From CALCMJ01 sp964475415 (GTDB taxonomy: Bacteria > Bacteroidota > Bacteroidia > Chitinophagales > Saprospiraceae), in contig CAYYWZ010000001.1 in assembly GCA_964475415.1 (NCBI GenBank), forward strand, positions 1-64,000: a stretch of DNA of 64,000 nucleotides, written 5' to 3'. The position numbers and the translations under genes were made by a program. Under the pieces are notes generated by a model. That model saw only the letters and a list, made by a program, of their open reading frames with translations. It was not told the origin of the DNA and searched no databases. How positions within the stretch are numbered: the first letter of the stretch is position 1; every line of letters starts with the position of its first letter. Shown here piece after piece: positions 43,886 to 53,037 of this stretch.

Positions 43886-45391
43886 ATGAAATACTTGTCT
43901 ATTTTTATTGTACTACCGCTCCTATTCGCAGCTTGTTTAAATGAAGAATCATACGAATTTGCTGAAATAGACGGCACCTATTCTATCCCTCTGATAGATA
44001 CGGAAATAAAGATGGTAGATATCACATCGTCATCCAGTAATGAAATAGATATTGTATCTGATGAAAATGATAGACTTACCGTTCTATACAATGGGGATGT
44101 TATCAGTCAGACGGTACTACAGATCTTCCCTCCTCTATTCTGGTTCAATGATATCCCTCTAACAGAGATTGCAGGCCCTGTAGATATTCCATTCGAAGTA
44201 GATTACAATCTCAAAAAAGCAATTTTTAAAGATTCACAAATAGCTTTTAAGTTTACTTCTATTTTTCCTGAAGATATAATTGTAACAGCTAAGCTTACTG
44301 AGGTATTTGACGAAGATGGCAATCAACTTACGCAAGAATTATTTATCCCTGGAAATGGAGGTGAACCGAGCTCAGTTGTAGGAGACACCTTAGAGCTAGA
44401 AGGCTATACTTTCATTACCGATACAAACGAATTATTATATGAGTACGATGCAAGGAAACCCAATGGTGAGCAAGTACAACTAGACTATGCAGCTATGTAT
44501 CTTGCTCAGCTTAACTTCTCCTATGTAGAGGGTTTCTTTGGAACTAGGGTATTTGATATTATCGGAGATGCAATTACTGTTGGAGCGTTTGATAACTGGC
44601 TGAGTGGTGGTCTTATTTTTGAAGATCCAAAAGTAACTTTCCAAGTACAAAATTCTTTTGGCTTTCCAGTAAGATCTTTTATTGAACACATCACTGTAAA
44701 AACGATAACAGGAAGTGAATTTATATTAGATGGACCTAACATTCAAGAAGGTGTCTTGTTTAACTATCCTACTTTTGATGAGATAGGAGAAATTAAAAAT
44801 ACAGATTTTGATTACGATCGAACTAATTCTAATATCGGTGAGATATTCAACGAAAAAGCTGCATCTGTAATCTATGATGTCGATGCTATTATTAACTCAC
44901 CACTAGATGATCAAATTATTGGGTTCTTAACAGATAGTAGTTTTTATAAAGTACAAGTTGCCCTAGAGATGCCGATGTTTGTAACCTTTAATGATCTTAA
45001 ATTGACAGATACCTTTGACTTAGATCTAACGGAATATGAATCCTTCAATTCTGGCGAATTAAAAATTATAAATCAAAATCTATTTCCTTTTAACATAGAT
45101 CTTGAGGTCAAGTTTCTCGATGATCAAGATAACGAGGTAGCAGCCCTTTTCGATGGTGATCTCAATATTGTCAGTGGTACGCTCCAGAACGATGGAAGTG
45201 TTATACCTTCGGATATCCAGACAGAGATTATTCCTATGGGTGAGACTAAATTTACAAATTTCAAAAAAGCCAAAAAAGTGGCAATTATAAGCACCTTCTC
45301 AAATAACCCACTTTTCGAAAATGATCCTTTCTGGATTTTAGGAAATTACGGATTGAATATGAAGATGGGATTAACCATCAGTAATGAGTAG
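43886..45391 (+). CDS. Large lipoprotein of unknown function
   Basis: The 501-residue protein begins MKYLSIFIVLPLLFAACLN, with Cys17 in a clear lipobox (FAAC) followed by acidic residues (NEES). That fits a Bacteroidota lipoprotein export signal for surface display. The rest is beta-rich and acidic without motifs that I recognise. Its last 8 bases overlap the start region of the next gene, an outer-membrane protein, so the two likely work together at the outer membrane. Confidence 0.65.
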   Translation: MKYLSIFIVLPLLFAACLNEESYEFAEIDGTYSIPLIDTEIKMVDITSSSSNEIDIVSDENDRLTVLYNGDVISQTVLQIFPPLFWFNDIPLTEIAGPVDIPFEVDYNLKKAIFKDSQIAFKFTSIFPEDIIVTAKLTEVFDEDGNQLTQELFIPGNGGEPSSVVGDTLELEGYTFITDTNELLYEYDARKPNGEQVQLDYAAMYLAQLNFSYVEGFFGTRVFDIIGDAITVGAFDNWLSGGLIFEDPKVTFQVQNSFGFPVRSFIEHITVKTITGSEFILDGPNIQEGVLFNYPTFDEIGEIKNTDFDYDRTNSNIGEIFNEKAASVIYDVDAIINSPLDDQIIGFLTDSSFYKVQVALEMPMFVTFNDLKLTDTFDLDLTEYESFNSGELKIINQNLFPFNIDLEVKFLDDQDNEVAALFDGDLNIVSGTLQNDGSVIPSDIQTEIIPMGETKFTNFKKAKKVAIISTFSNNPLFENDPFWILGNYGLNMKMGLTISNE

Positions 45392-46709
45392 CATAGAGCA
45401 AATGAAATTTAAGAACAGCACACTTTTAATTATTATAATCTTTTTTTCTTCTGGCCTTTTGGGCCAACATGAATTAGGAACATATATGTATCCTGAATTT
45501 GATTATAATTATAATCTAGTAGTAAATAAAGATAGCAGCGATCACAAACTTACCGTTAGTTCATCATATTACGCTAACTTTTCTTCTAACAGTATCAAAC
45601 TAGATGACATCTCTGATAAGGCAGGCAATGTAAGAACAATAGACTTTGATAAGGGTGTAGACCTATTAGCAGATATAAACAGTTCTGAGTTTTACCAGTC
45701 CTATAATTTTTTACATCTTAATTATAATCTTTCCGCCGTACAGATAAAATTTGGTTATAACTGGAGATCATCATTTGAGATAAATTATCCTAGAGCTTTA
45801 TACGAACTACTAGCTAATGGGAATAATCAATTTGTAGGGCAAACTGTAGATATCGCACCAAGTCTTAATATAAGGTCATATCATGATATTTATGCTGGCT
45901 TCTCTGGCGAGTTTGGCAATTTACAAGTAGGAGCTAATGTTCATTTTTTATCTGGTACAGAAAATTTCATTCTAGAAAACGCTTCTATAGAACTAAGTAT
46001 TTCTGATGAAATTTTTCAATTCGAATTAGAAAATAATATAGATGCTTATACAACTAGAATTCTTTCTTATCAGTCTATTAGCGATGCAAGTTTTAGCTTT
46101 AGAGGACTGGATTTTAGAAATGCGTTTATAGGGAACTATGGTGTTGCTATAGATCTTATGTTACGTTATGACCTAGGAGCTAAAACATCTATTTTTGCCT
46201 CTGTGTATGATCTAGGAAGCATTCAGTGGAACAACTCCAATAGTCAAAAACTATCTTCTACTGGAACAGAAAATTATACTGGAATAGATATCGTCACCTA
46301 CCTAGATATCGATGACAATCTTGCCTTACGAGATTCTATAGAATCTCTGCTGAGTATACAAGAGGACACGCTAGCCTATACTACAGCATTGCGACCGGTT
46401 ATCGCAGCTGGAGTACAGCATAAAATAAATGACAAATTAGATCTGAGTCTTATCATACAGAGTCAGCGGATAGCAGGTAGGAGATATAATAATTTCGCTG
46501 TGGGACTAAGACATAAGATATCGAAACAACTAAAAGTAGGTATACAATATAGTGTAAAAACTAATACGTACAATAATATAGGACTCAACGGTTCTCTAGA
46601 GATTGCAGGTTTCCAACTATTTGCTATGGCTGATAATATTTTATCTGCTTTTAATCCTACTGGCTCACAACAAATCAATGGTAGAATCGGTTTGAATTAT
46701 CGAATTTAA
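45384..46709 (+). CDS. Outer-membrane beta-barrel protein (DUF5723-like)
   Basis: The 441-residue protein has a signal peptide (STLLIIIIFFSSGLLGQ). The better start is ATG 45402, which places the signal at the N-terminus; ATG... from 45384 adds six residues overlapping the previous gene. Many amphipathic strands follow (AVQIKFGYNWRSSFEINY, KLDLSLIIQSQRIAG, FAVGLRHKISKQLKVGIQYS) and it ends INGRIGLNYRI, a terminal strand for barrel insertion. It resembles the large DUF5723/PorP-type barrels. Function is unknown; it is coupled with the lipoprotein gene. Confidence 0.7.
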   Translation: MSSIEQMKFKNSTLLIIIIFFSSGLLGQHELGTYMYPEFDYNYNLVVNKDSSDHKLTVSSSYYANFSSNSIKLDDISDKAGNVRTIDFDKGVDLLADINSSEFYQSYNFLHLNYNLSAVQIKFGYNWRSSFEINYPRALYELLANGNNQFVGQTVDIAPSLNIRSYHDIYAGFSGEFGNLQVGANVHFLSGTENFILENASIELSISDEIFQFELENNIDAYTTRILSYQSISDASFSFRGLDFRNAFIGNYGVAIDLMLRYDLGAKTSIFASVYDLGSIQWNNSNSQKLSSTGTENYTGIDIVTYLDIDDNLALRDSIESLLSIQEDTLAYTTALRPVIAAGVQHKINDKLDLSLIIQSQRIAGRRYNNFAVGLRHKISKQLKVGIQYSVKTNTYNNIGLNGSLEIAGFQLFAMADNILSAFNPTGSQQINGRIGLNYRI

Positions 46710-46721
46710 AATATAACCAAT

Positions 46722-47747
46722 ATGAGTTTTTATAAATTATTGCCTTCTCTTCTTTTCGCTTTTGTCCTTATAGGATTTGTATCCTGTGGAGAAGAAGATC
46801 CCTTTATTCCTGAAGAAGAGGAAGAAGAAATGGGTCTCACTTGTGGATCAGAGATCTATGGAGTTGATCTGTTTACAGATGTAAGTGTATCTACACATAA
46901 GTATGGAAATTCAGTAACTGTTCTAGGATTTCCTGCAGACCTCTTTATGGATGTATACGAACCTGTAGGTGACACGAGTACAAGCAGACCAGTTATTGCT
47001 TGGGCTTTTGGAGGATCCTTCCTAGGAGGTGATAAAGGTCAGATGGAAAATTTTGCTAGAGCTTATGCGCAGAAAGGATTTGTATGTGTAGCAGTAGATT
47101 ACAGACTGTTAAGTATAGCTAATGGAATCCCAGATTCTGTAGCAGCATTAGACATAGCTGTAAAAGCATCGCATGATATAAAGGCTGCTGTCAGACATCT
47201 TAGAAGAGATGCGGCAACAGACAATTTATTTAATATAGATCCTGACAATATTTTCCTAGGAGGTCTCAGTGCAGGCGGGATTGCAGCAATGCAGGCCGCA
47301 GCATTTACGGAAGAAGATCTTACCGAAGCAGCTCCATTTATTGTGGATATAATAAATAATAATGGTGGTGTAGAAGGTTTAAGTGGTGATGAAGAAAATC
47401 TAAGTTATTCATCTGCCGTTGCCGGTGTTATAAGTTTATCAGGAGCCATATATAATTTAGATTTTATAGATGCTGGCGATCCTCCGATCATAAGTTTTCA
47501 TGGAAATGATGATGATGTTGTACCTTACAATTTTGGATTTGCTAATGTATTAGGAATCCCTCTTGTATCACTTAATGGTAGCGGTGTAGTACATCCACAT
47601 TGTGAGTCTATAGGTCTAAAAAATGAATTATACACCATAGAAGGAGGAGATCATGTATTCATATATACAGAGGACGAATTCCAAGCAGACAGAGATGTTT
47701 TTGAGGATAATGCCGCTATGTTTCTTGCTGATATAATTTGCAAATAA
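46722..47747 (+). CDS. Carboxylesterase-like alpha/beta-hydrolase lipoprotein
   Basis: The 341-residue protein has a lipoprotein signal ending SC at residue 22 (VLIGFVSCGEEDPF) with an acidic stretch after it. The hydrolase domain shows PVIAWAFGGSFLGGDKG (oxyanion hole), the nucleophile elbow FLGGLSAGGIAAMQA, the Asp region ISFHGNDDDVVPYNF and the His in IEGGDHVFIY. It should hydrolyse esters at the cell surface or periplasm; the substrate is unknown. It is 12 bases after the barrel gene and is followed by a strong terminator, so it closes a three-gene transcript. Confidence 0.85.
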   Translation: MSFYKLLPSLLFAFVLIGFVSCGEEDPFIPEEEEEEMGLTCGSEIYGVDLFTDVSVSTHKYGNSVTVLGFPADLFMDVYEPVGDTSTSRPVIAWAFGGSFLGGDKGQMENFARAYAQKGFVCVAVDYRLLSIANGIPDSVAALDIAVKASHDIKAAVRHLRRDAATDNLFNIDPDNIFLGGLSAGGIAAMQAAAFTEEDLTEAAPFIVDIINNNGGVEGLSGDEENLSYSSAVAGVISLSGAIYNLDFIDAGDPPIISFHGNDDDVVPYNFGFANVLGIPLVSLNGSGVVHPHCESIGLKNELYTIEGGDHVFIYTEDEFQADRDVFEDNAAMFLADIICK

Positions 47748-47773
47748 AAAAAAATTCTTCTACCAATAATGTA

Positions 47774-47814
47774 AAAAAAGAGCTGCTACAATTTTTTGTA
47801 GCAGCTCTTTTTTT
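47774..47814 (+). terminator. Intrinsic terminator after the esterase gene
   Basis: AAAAAAGAGCTGCTACAA pairs perfectly with TTGTAGCAGCTCTTTTTT around a TTTT loop, giving an 18-bp stem with a T-tract. It lies 27 bases after the stop and is symmetric enough to work on both strands. Confidence 0.9.
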
Positions 47815-48436
47815 GACTTTACTTTATATTTATAATTTTCTTTCTTAAATAGAAAATGCGCTATGACCACTTTTATACTATTTAAAACAGCGGCAGGTTT
47901 AAAAATTTACTAAGACTGTTCTATCTAGATTGAAGATTTCATACATGGTGTATGCCCTGATGGATATGGTGGATCTATTATAGAATATTTAGAAATAAAT
48001 ACGCTGGTCTAAATGTTTCGGATATAGTCTATAAAATAGAAACAGGAGGCAAGGTCTTCACTGGAAAATTTATAGCTTCCAATGGTTAATAATAGATGCA
48101 CTATAATAGCAAAAGAAGAGGACTTTTCTGTTGTTACAGATTGAATACAAGAATCTTTAGTGGTTTTAAACACTATAAGAAGGTAATAAGGGGAGAGAAT
48201 CACTAGATTTTCTCCCTTTTTTGCAGTACTAACATACTATTAACTGTCATATAAGTTACATGATGTTATAATTATATTTTATGTATATACTTTGTAAATA
48301 TGTATAAATCATTGTTTTACAGGACTATATCAAACACTAATCAGCTTTTTAGTGATATGATAACATACTATTAATAATTTCAAGAAACTTCTACACTTAT
48401 ATTATCGTTATATTAACGTAACCAATACTGAACCGA
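47815..48436. other. Long intergenic region with degenerate frames, a terminator-like hairpin and a 14-bp direct repeat
   Basis: No intact gene was found in these 620 bases. A short stretch at about 48000-48087 reads YAGLNVSDIVYKIETGGKVF before stopping and may be a gene remnant, but I cannot assign it. A terminator-like hairpin with T-tract lies at 48191-48222 (GGGAGA ... TCTCCC). TAACATACTATTAA occurs twice, at 48230-48243 and 48361-48374, upstream of the next small gene. Confidence 0.4.
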
Positions 48437-48748
48437 ATGGTAAATAATTCTGTAACGAATTTTCAGGAATTAATGGACCAATGGGATTTGTTTTATAAAA
48501 AAAGCCTGCCTTTAGTTAGTGCTTTTTGTCAAAAGAGATATAAAAATCCTGTCAGATCCATAAAATGTATGGAAAAGGCTTTTTTAAAGCTCTCGTTTGA
48601 ATATCATAATCTATATGAAGAAGAACATCTAGCAATAATGGCTAGGTTATTCGATATATTAGACGATATACAACCGAGCCTTACAGAAAAAGAAAATATT
48701 CATAATAATGCTTTCATCTTACTGAGTCAGTATTATTATCCTAACTAG
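48437..48748 (+). CDS. Hypothetical protein, 103 residues
   Basis: I do not recognise this protein. It is helical and rich in aromatic and charged residues (WDLFYKKSLPLVSAFCQKRY, LKLSFEYHNLYEEEHLAIM, ILDDIQPSLTEKENIHNN), without a signal peptide or membrane segment. A cytosolic helical bundle is the most that can be said. It stands alone, preceded by a long AT-rich region with a direct repeat. Confidence 0.5.
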   Translation: MVNNSVTNFQELMDQWDLFYKKSLPLVSAFCQKRYKNPVRSIKCMEKAFLKLSFEYHNLYEEEHLAIMARLFDILDDIQPSLTEKENIHNNAFILLSQYYYPN

Positions 48749-48907
48749 TAGCGTAGGTCTTTTTCTTTATTATTCTATAATCTGTCCTCCAGGTTAATGG
48801 CAATTCTACCTTTGTTTGTAAAATTTGCAATACTTACCAGATTACAAAAACCCTGATATTATAATAGATCATTTTTTCTTAATATCTAAATAATTGATTT
48901 TTTTCTA

Positions 48908-49573
48908 CTATTTATTTATCCAATAAATAATTCTATTCCCCTTTATATTGTAGTAGCTGACACTAGGAAAAATAGACTTGCATTTTTCTATGAGTACATT
49001 AGAATTCTGTAAATCTTCTTTAGTATCCGATAATATATTGTAAAGTAGTATGCCTCCTTTATGTACTTTATTTTTTAACTTATTCAAGAAAGATGTAGTC
49101 ATAAACTTACTAGGCACATGCACATCTACAAAAACATCCATAGCAACTAGATCATATTTTTTAATATCCATATTGACATAATGAAAAGCATCTGTCGTTA
49201 TAATATCTATAGGTGATTTTAATTCATCTAAAACGTACCTAGAAGCTAACCCACATATTTCCTCATCGATCTCTATGGCTGTATATCTGTAGTTTCTTTT
49301 GTACTTCTTTTCCAGCATATACGGTATAGAAGCCATGCCCATTCCTAAGATTAGAACCTCCTGTATATCGTACTGTTCGATTTTTAGCTTGTCAAAAGCT
49401 ATCTTGAAATTATCATATTTATCTGCATAAGAATAGATCGCATTATTTGTACATAGCTGATATCTACCATTACATAGCAACACAAATAGATCTTCATTCT
49501 GAGAGCTCTCTGTTTTTTCTATAAGCACATCATCGAAATAACTGTACCATTTTTTCCAGAGCGGCTGTTTCAA
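48908..49573 (-). CDS. Spermidine-synthase-like methyltransferase-fold protein
   Basis: The 221-residue protein has EVLILGMGMASIPYMLEKKY (nucleotide-binding loop), YTAIEIDEEICGLASRYV (acidic end of strand 2), IDIITTDAFHYVN and YDLVAMDVFVDVHVP. These match the spermidine synthase fold, including the late D-x-F-x-D region. The N-terminal domain of true polyamine synthases is short here, and the active-site GGxDGG motif is replaced by GMGMAS, so polyamine synthesis is doubtful. It lies 29 bases after the GlmU-like gene on the same strand. Confidence 0.72.
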   Translation of the reverse strand: MKQPLWKKWYSYFDDVLIEKTESSQNEDLFVLLCNGRYQLCTNNAIYSYADKYDNFKIAFDKLKIEQYDIQEVLILGMGMASIPYMLEKKYKRNYRYTAIEIDEEICGLASRYVLDELKSPIDIITTDAFHYVNMDIKKYDLVAMDVFVDVHVPSKFMTTSFLNKLKNKVHKGGILLYNILSDTKEDLQNSNVLIEKCKSIFPSVSYYNIKGNRIIYWINK

Positions 49574-49602
49574 TTTTTTTTTTTAATTATTGCTTGTTAT
49601 AA

Positions 49603-50811
49603 TTACGATTCCCAGGTACGGTACTTAGCACTGGCATGGAAAACATGTCCTAAGATTTTTCTGTCTTCCTCATCTAAGCTTAGATTTCTTCTAGCCATTA
49701 CAATCTCTGCAACTTCTAGTTGCTTTTCTAACTTATAGGTTGTGTAGCCACTATTACCTCCCCATGAAAATGAAGGAACAAAGTTTCTTGGAAAACCACT
49801 ACCAAACAAGTTTGCTGAAACACCTACTACAGTGCCTGTATTAAGCATGGTATTGATCCCGCATTTAGAATGATCTCCCATGATGAGACCGCAAAACTGC
49901 AATCCTGTAGGTTCGAATCGCTCAGTTGTATAGTCGTATAATTTTACCGGAGCATAGTTATTCTTAAGATTAGAATTATTTGTGTCAGCACCTAGATTAC
50001 ACCACTCACCGAGCACTGCATTACCTAGGAAACCATCATGCGCCTTAGATGAATATCCTTGGATAACAACATTGTTTAGTTCGCCCCCTACTTTGCAATA
50101 AGGCCCTAGGGTAGTTCCTCCATATATTTTTGCCGCCATCTTCACAACACTATTTTCGCACATAGCAAAAGGACCTCTTATGACACTACCTTCCATAATC
50201 TCCGCATCCTTACCTATGTATATAGGTCCAGTAGTTGCATTAAGAATAGCATGATTTATCTTTGCTCCAGCTTCTATAAAAATATTATCTAAGCCAGAAT
50301 ATCTTACTGTATCATTTAAGGTAGCAGAGTCCCTTCCCTTGCTAAGCAAAAGAAAATCTTCTTCTATGGCCTCAGCGTTTGCCATAAAAATATCATGCGG
50401 TCTTTGTATCCTCCGCACTAAGTCGTCCTCATCAGATATATCTATACCTGCAAGCTGACTTATATTTTGATCTCCTGCTAACAGTTCGAATTGTTTACGA
50501 TCTATTCTAGCGGCTATAAGTGTATCGTTATATAAGATAGCCTCATTGTTATTAAGTCTTTTGATAAGATGTACAATCTTGTCATTAGGAAGTAGAGATC
50601 CGCTGATTACAATATTATCATCAGCTATCTTGATAGGGAACTTGGTGGAAAGATAGTCCTGCGTAATATAACTAGCTTCCCCGTCCAATCTTTTTTCCCA
50701 CTTTTCTTTAATGGTAAGTATACCTACTCTTAATGCTGCAACAGGCTTAGTGTAACTAAGTGGTAGTAGAGAAGACCAATGTTCATCATCGAATAGGATC
50801 AGATTTTTCAT
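49603..50811 (-). CDS. GlmU-like putative sugar nucleotidyltransferase (Bacteroidota type)
   Basis: The 402-residue protein has the N-terminal form typical of the Bacteroidota GlmU-like family (LILFDDEHWSSLLPLSYTKPV, ALRVGILTIKEKWEKRL). A left-handed beta-helix of hexapeptide repeats follows (ILNATTGPIYIGKDAEIM, VIRGPFAMCENSVVKMAAK, GYSSKAHDGFLGNAVLGEW). By family it may make UDP-N-acetylglucosamine or a related sugar nucleotide for the cell wall. The canonical LxxGxGTRM motif of classic GlmU is absent, which fits the alternative family. It lies just below the L31 gene and its terminator. Confidence 0.85.
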   Translation of the reverse strand: MKNLILFDDEHWSSLLPLSYTKPVAALRVGILTIKEKWEKRLDGEASYITQDYLSTKFPIKIADDNIVISGSLLPNDKIVHLIKRLNNNEAILYNDTLIAARIDRKQFELLAGDQNISQLAGIDISDEDDLVRRIQRPHDIFMANAEAIEEDFLLLSKGRDSATLNDTVRYSGLDNIFIEAGAKINHAILNATTGPIYIGKDAEIMEGSVIRGPFAMCENSVVKMAAKIYGGTTLGPYCKVGGELNNVVIQGYSSKAHDGFLGNAVLGEWCNLGADTNNSNLKNNYAPVKLYDYTTERFEPTGLQFCGLIMGDHSKCGINTMLNTGTVVGVSANLFGSGFPRNFVPSFSWGGNSGYTTYKLEKQLEVAEIVMARRNLSLDEEDRKILGHVFHASAKYRTWES

Positions 50812-50851
50812 CTGTATATTTATTTTGGTATGCTATGGAAAGATCTATATA

Positions 50852-50879
50852 TAAAAAAAGCCACGAAAAATTCGTGGCT
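50852..50879 (-). terminator. Intrinsic terminator of the L31 gene
   Basis: AGCCACGAA (50859-50867) pairs with TTCGTGGCT (50871-50879) around AAA. On the minus strand a run of T follows. It lies 9 bases after the L31 stop. Confidence 0.85.
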
Positions 50880-50888
50880 CTATTTATC

Positions 50889-51206
50889 TTAAGCTTCTGT
50901 TTTTTCTTCTGTATTCTCTTCTTCCTTCTTCTCAGCTTCTGGCCCAGCTTGCTTTTTAGCAAACCTTGCAAATTTCTTGTTGAACTTATCGATACGTCCA
51001 GCAGTATCTACAAACTTCATCTTTCCAGTAAAGAATGGATGAGACTTAGAAGATATCTCTAATTTGATAAGTGGATACTCGTTTCCGTCTTCCCAAGTAA
51101 TCGTTTCCTTTGAAGGAGCACAAGACTTAGTAAGGAAAGCTTCATCGCAAGAGAAGTCCTTAAAAACCACGTATCTATATTCTTCAGGATGAATTCCTTT
51201 TTTCAT
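50889..51206 (-). CDS. rpmE2: Type B 50S ribosomal protein L31
   Basis: The 105-residue protein matches type B L31: MKKGIHPEEYRYVVFKDFSC, FLTKSCAPSKETITWEDGNE, YPLIKLEISSKSHPFFTGKM and VDTAGRIDKFNKKFARF. It lacks the zinc CxxC pairs of type A L31. A C-terminal tail of about 20 residues is an alternating Lys/Glu-rich extension, often seen in this phylum. It is divergent from metK. Confidence 0.96.
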   Translation of the reverse strand: MKKGIHPEEYRYVVFKDFSCDEAFLTKSCAPSKETITWEDGNEYPLIKLEISSKSHPFFTGKMKFVDTAGRIDKFNKKFARFAKKQAGPEAEKKEEENTEEKTEA

Positions 51207-51294
51207 GTTTCTTATTTTTTATGTAGGCCTTTTATCTAGTCATCATATATAGGACTGAAAACCAGTAAACCTCCTTAATATTAAATTTGGAGTG

Positions 51295-51302
51295 CAAATG
51301 TA
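51295..51302 (-). promoter_or_regulatory. Minus-strand -7 element TACATTTG of the L31 gene
   Basis: TACATTTG (complement of CAAATGTA) fits TAnnTTTG and lies about 90 bases upstream of the L31 start codon on the minus strand. Confidence 0.4.
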
Positions 51303-51398
51303 CATCAAAATTCTAAAAATGGCAATACAGAAATAAAATAAATTCACTGAAAAGGAGTAAATATTAGATATAAACACTAGAATTAGCCAACATATTTC

Positions 51399-51406
51399 TA
51401 TTTTTG
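51399..51406 (+). promoter_or_regulatory. -7 element TATTTTTG of metK
   Basis: TATTTTTG fits TAnnTTTG and lies 40 bases before the metK start codon. No riboswitch-like structure was recognised in the leader. Confidence 0.55.
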
Positions 51407-51446
51407 CACTCTTAAATGAATTTATTATTCGTTAAAAATATATCCA

Positions 51447-52703
51447 ATGCCTTATTTATTTACTTCGGAGTCCGTTTCTGAAGGACATCCAGATAAAGTT
51501 TCAGACCAGATTTCTGATGCGCTTGTTGATCATTTCCTTGCCTTTGATCCACAGTCCAAAGTAGCTTGTGAAACCCTTGTAACAACTGGACAAGTTGTAC
51601 TTGCTGGTGAAGTTAAGTCATCTACCTACTTAGATGTACAACAGATAGCTAGAGATGTAATAAAAAGAATAGGCTATACGAAATCTGAGTATATGTTCGA
51701 AGCTAACTCTTGTGGTGTTTTTTCTTCTATACACGAACAATCTCCTGATATTAACAGAGGTGTCGAGCGTAAGAAAAAAGAAAACCAAGGGGCTGGTGAC
51801 CAAGGAATGATGTTTGGTTACGCAACAAACGAGACGGAAAACTATATGCCTCTGGCACTTGATCTATCTCATAAGATCCTAGAAGAACTTGCCAAAATCA
51901 GAAAGGCAGGCAAAAAGATGACTTACCTGAGACCGGATTCTAAATCTCAAGTAACTATAGAATACGATGATAACAACAATCCGATAAGAATAGATTCTAT
52001 CGTTGTCTCTACTCAGCATGACGACTTCGGGAAAGATTCTGTAATGCTTAAGAAGATAAAGGACGATGTGATCAATATGGTTATCCCTGCAGTAAAAAGA
52101 AAACTGAAGCCTTCTCTGAAGAAATTATTTACAGACAAGATTACTTATCATGTAAATCCTACAGGGAAGTTTGTGATCGGAGGACCCCATGGTGACACCG
52201 GTCTTACAGGGAGAAAAATAATTGTAGATACTTACGGTGGCAAAGGTGCTCACGGAGGAGGCGCATTCTCAGGAAAAGATCCTTCTAAAGTGGATAGATC
52301 AGCAGCATATGCAACTAGACATATTGCAAAAAATCTAGTAGCTGCAGGCATTTGTGACGAAGTATTAGTACAAGTATCCTATGCCATAGGTGTAGCTAAG
52401 CCTACTAATATATACATCAACACCTACGGAAGTGCGAAGGTAAACATGACAGATGGTCAGATTGCTAAGAAGGTAGAAAAGACCTTTGACATGAGACCTT
52501 ACGCTATAGAAAAAAGACTTAAACTAAGGACTCCGATCTATTCCGAAACTGCGGCTTATGGCCACATGGGTAGAAAGCCACAGAAAAAAACAGTAAGCTT
52601 TACAGACGGATCAGGAAAGGAGAAGACAATGAATGTAGAGACTTTTACATGGGAAAAACTAGACTATGTAGACAAGGTGAAGAAAGCTTTTAAAATAAAG
52701 TAA
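51447..52703 (+). CDS. metK: S-adenosylmethionine synthetase
   Basis: The 418-residue protein has all family signatures: TSESVSEGHPDKVSDQISDA, GAGDQGMMFGYA, GGPHGDTGLTGRKIIVDTYG and GGGAFSGKDPSKVDRSAAY. It makes SAM from methionine and ATP. It is somewhat longer than the E. coli enzyme (384), as usual in this phylum. A promoter-like element precedes it and a terminator follows. Confidence 0.97.
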   Translation: MPYLFTSESVSEGHPDKVSDQISDALVDHFLAFDPQSKVACETLVTTGQVVLAGEVKSSTYLDVQQIARDVIKRIGYTKSEYMFEANSCGVFSSIHEQSPDINRGVERKKKENQGAGDQGMMFGYATNETENYMPLALDLSHKILEELAKIRKAGKKMTYLRPDSKSQVTIEYDDNNNPIRIDSIVVSTQHDDFGKDSVMLKKIKDDVINMVIPAVKRKLKPSLKKLFTDKITYHVNPTGKFVIGGPHGDTGLTGRKIIVDTYGGKGAHGGGAFSGKDPSKVDRSAAYATRHIAKNLVAAGICDEVLVQVSYAIGVAKPTNIYINTYGSAKVNMTDGQIAKKVEKTFDMRPYAIEKRLKLRTPIYSETAAYGHMGRKPQKKTVSFTDGSGKEKTMNVETFTWEKLDYVDKVKKAFKIK

Positions 52704-52726
52704 TCACCTTTCACGAGAGATACAAT

Positions 52727-52758
52727 AACCCTGACATGCATCGTATGTTGGGGTTTTT
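52727..52758 (+). terminator. Intrinsic terminator of metK
   Basis: AACCCTGACATGC (52727-52739) pairs with GTATGTTGGGGTT (52743-52755), 13 bp with a few G-U pairs, followed by T residues. It starts 24 bases after the metK stop. Confidence 0.75.
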
Positions 52759-52772
52759 ATTTATATAAATAT

Positions 52773-52889
52773 TTGGGCGTCTACCTTCCTTACAGTCAGG
52801 TACCACGCTATTCGGTACTCCGTATTCACTTCGGTGCTACGCACACATATTCCATTACATTTCATATGTTACCTACTATCCTTGACGCG
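52773..52889. repeat. GC-rich extragenic element of the GGGCG...TGACGCG type
   Basis: Between the metK terminator and the gcvP promoter lies a block that is richer in GC than its surroundings. It starts TTGGGCGTCTACC, includes CACTTCGGTGCTACGC and ends CTATCCTTGACGCG. The overall order recalls a dispersed repeat that I remember from intergenic regions of Bacteroidota genomes, here quite diverged. No second copy exists in this window and no frame is open. The rest of the gap up to 53037 holds only the gcvP promoter element. Confidence 0.5.
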
Positions 52890-52959
52890 GAGTCATAAGA
52901 ACAACATATTAACTGAATATAAATAACGAAAAGCACCCACATATTACCTATTTATTCTA

Positions 52960-52967
52960 TATTTTTG
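52960..52967 (+). promoter_or_regulatory. -7 element TATTTTTG of gcvP
   Basis: TATTTTTG fits TAnnTTTG, 70 bases before the gcvP start codon. No glycine riboswitch was recognised in the leader. Confidence 0.5.
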
Positions 52968-53037
52968 CAAGCGTAATCGTTTAGCATATATATCAAGTGT
53001 ATAGCTAGTAATATTTTACAATTTTAGAACCTACAAT

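Noticed and set aside
49905..49932. GGTTCGAATC resembling a tRNA T-loop
   Set aside because: It lies inside the GlmU-like gene (FEPTGLQF region on the minus strand), and no cloverleaf arms surround it.
51207..51446. SAM riboswitch before metK
   Set aside because: I could not recognise the conserved core of SAM-I, SAM-II or related riboswitches in this leader.
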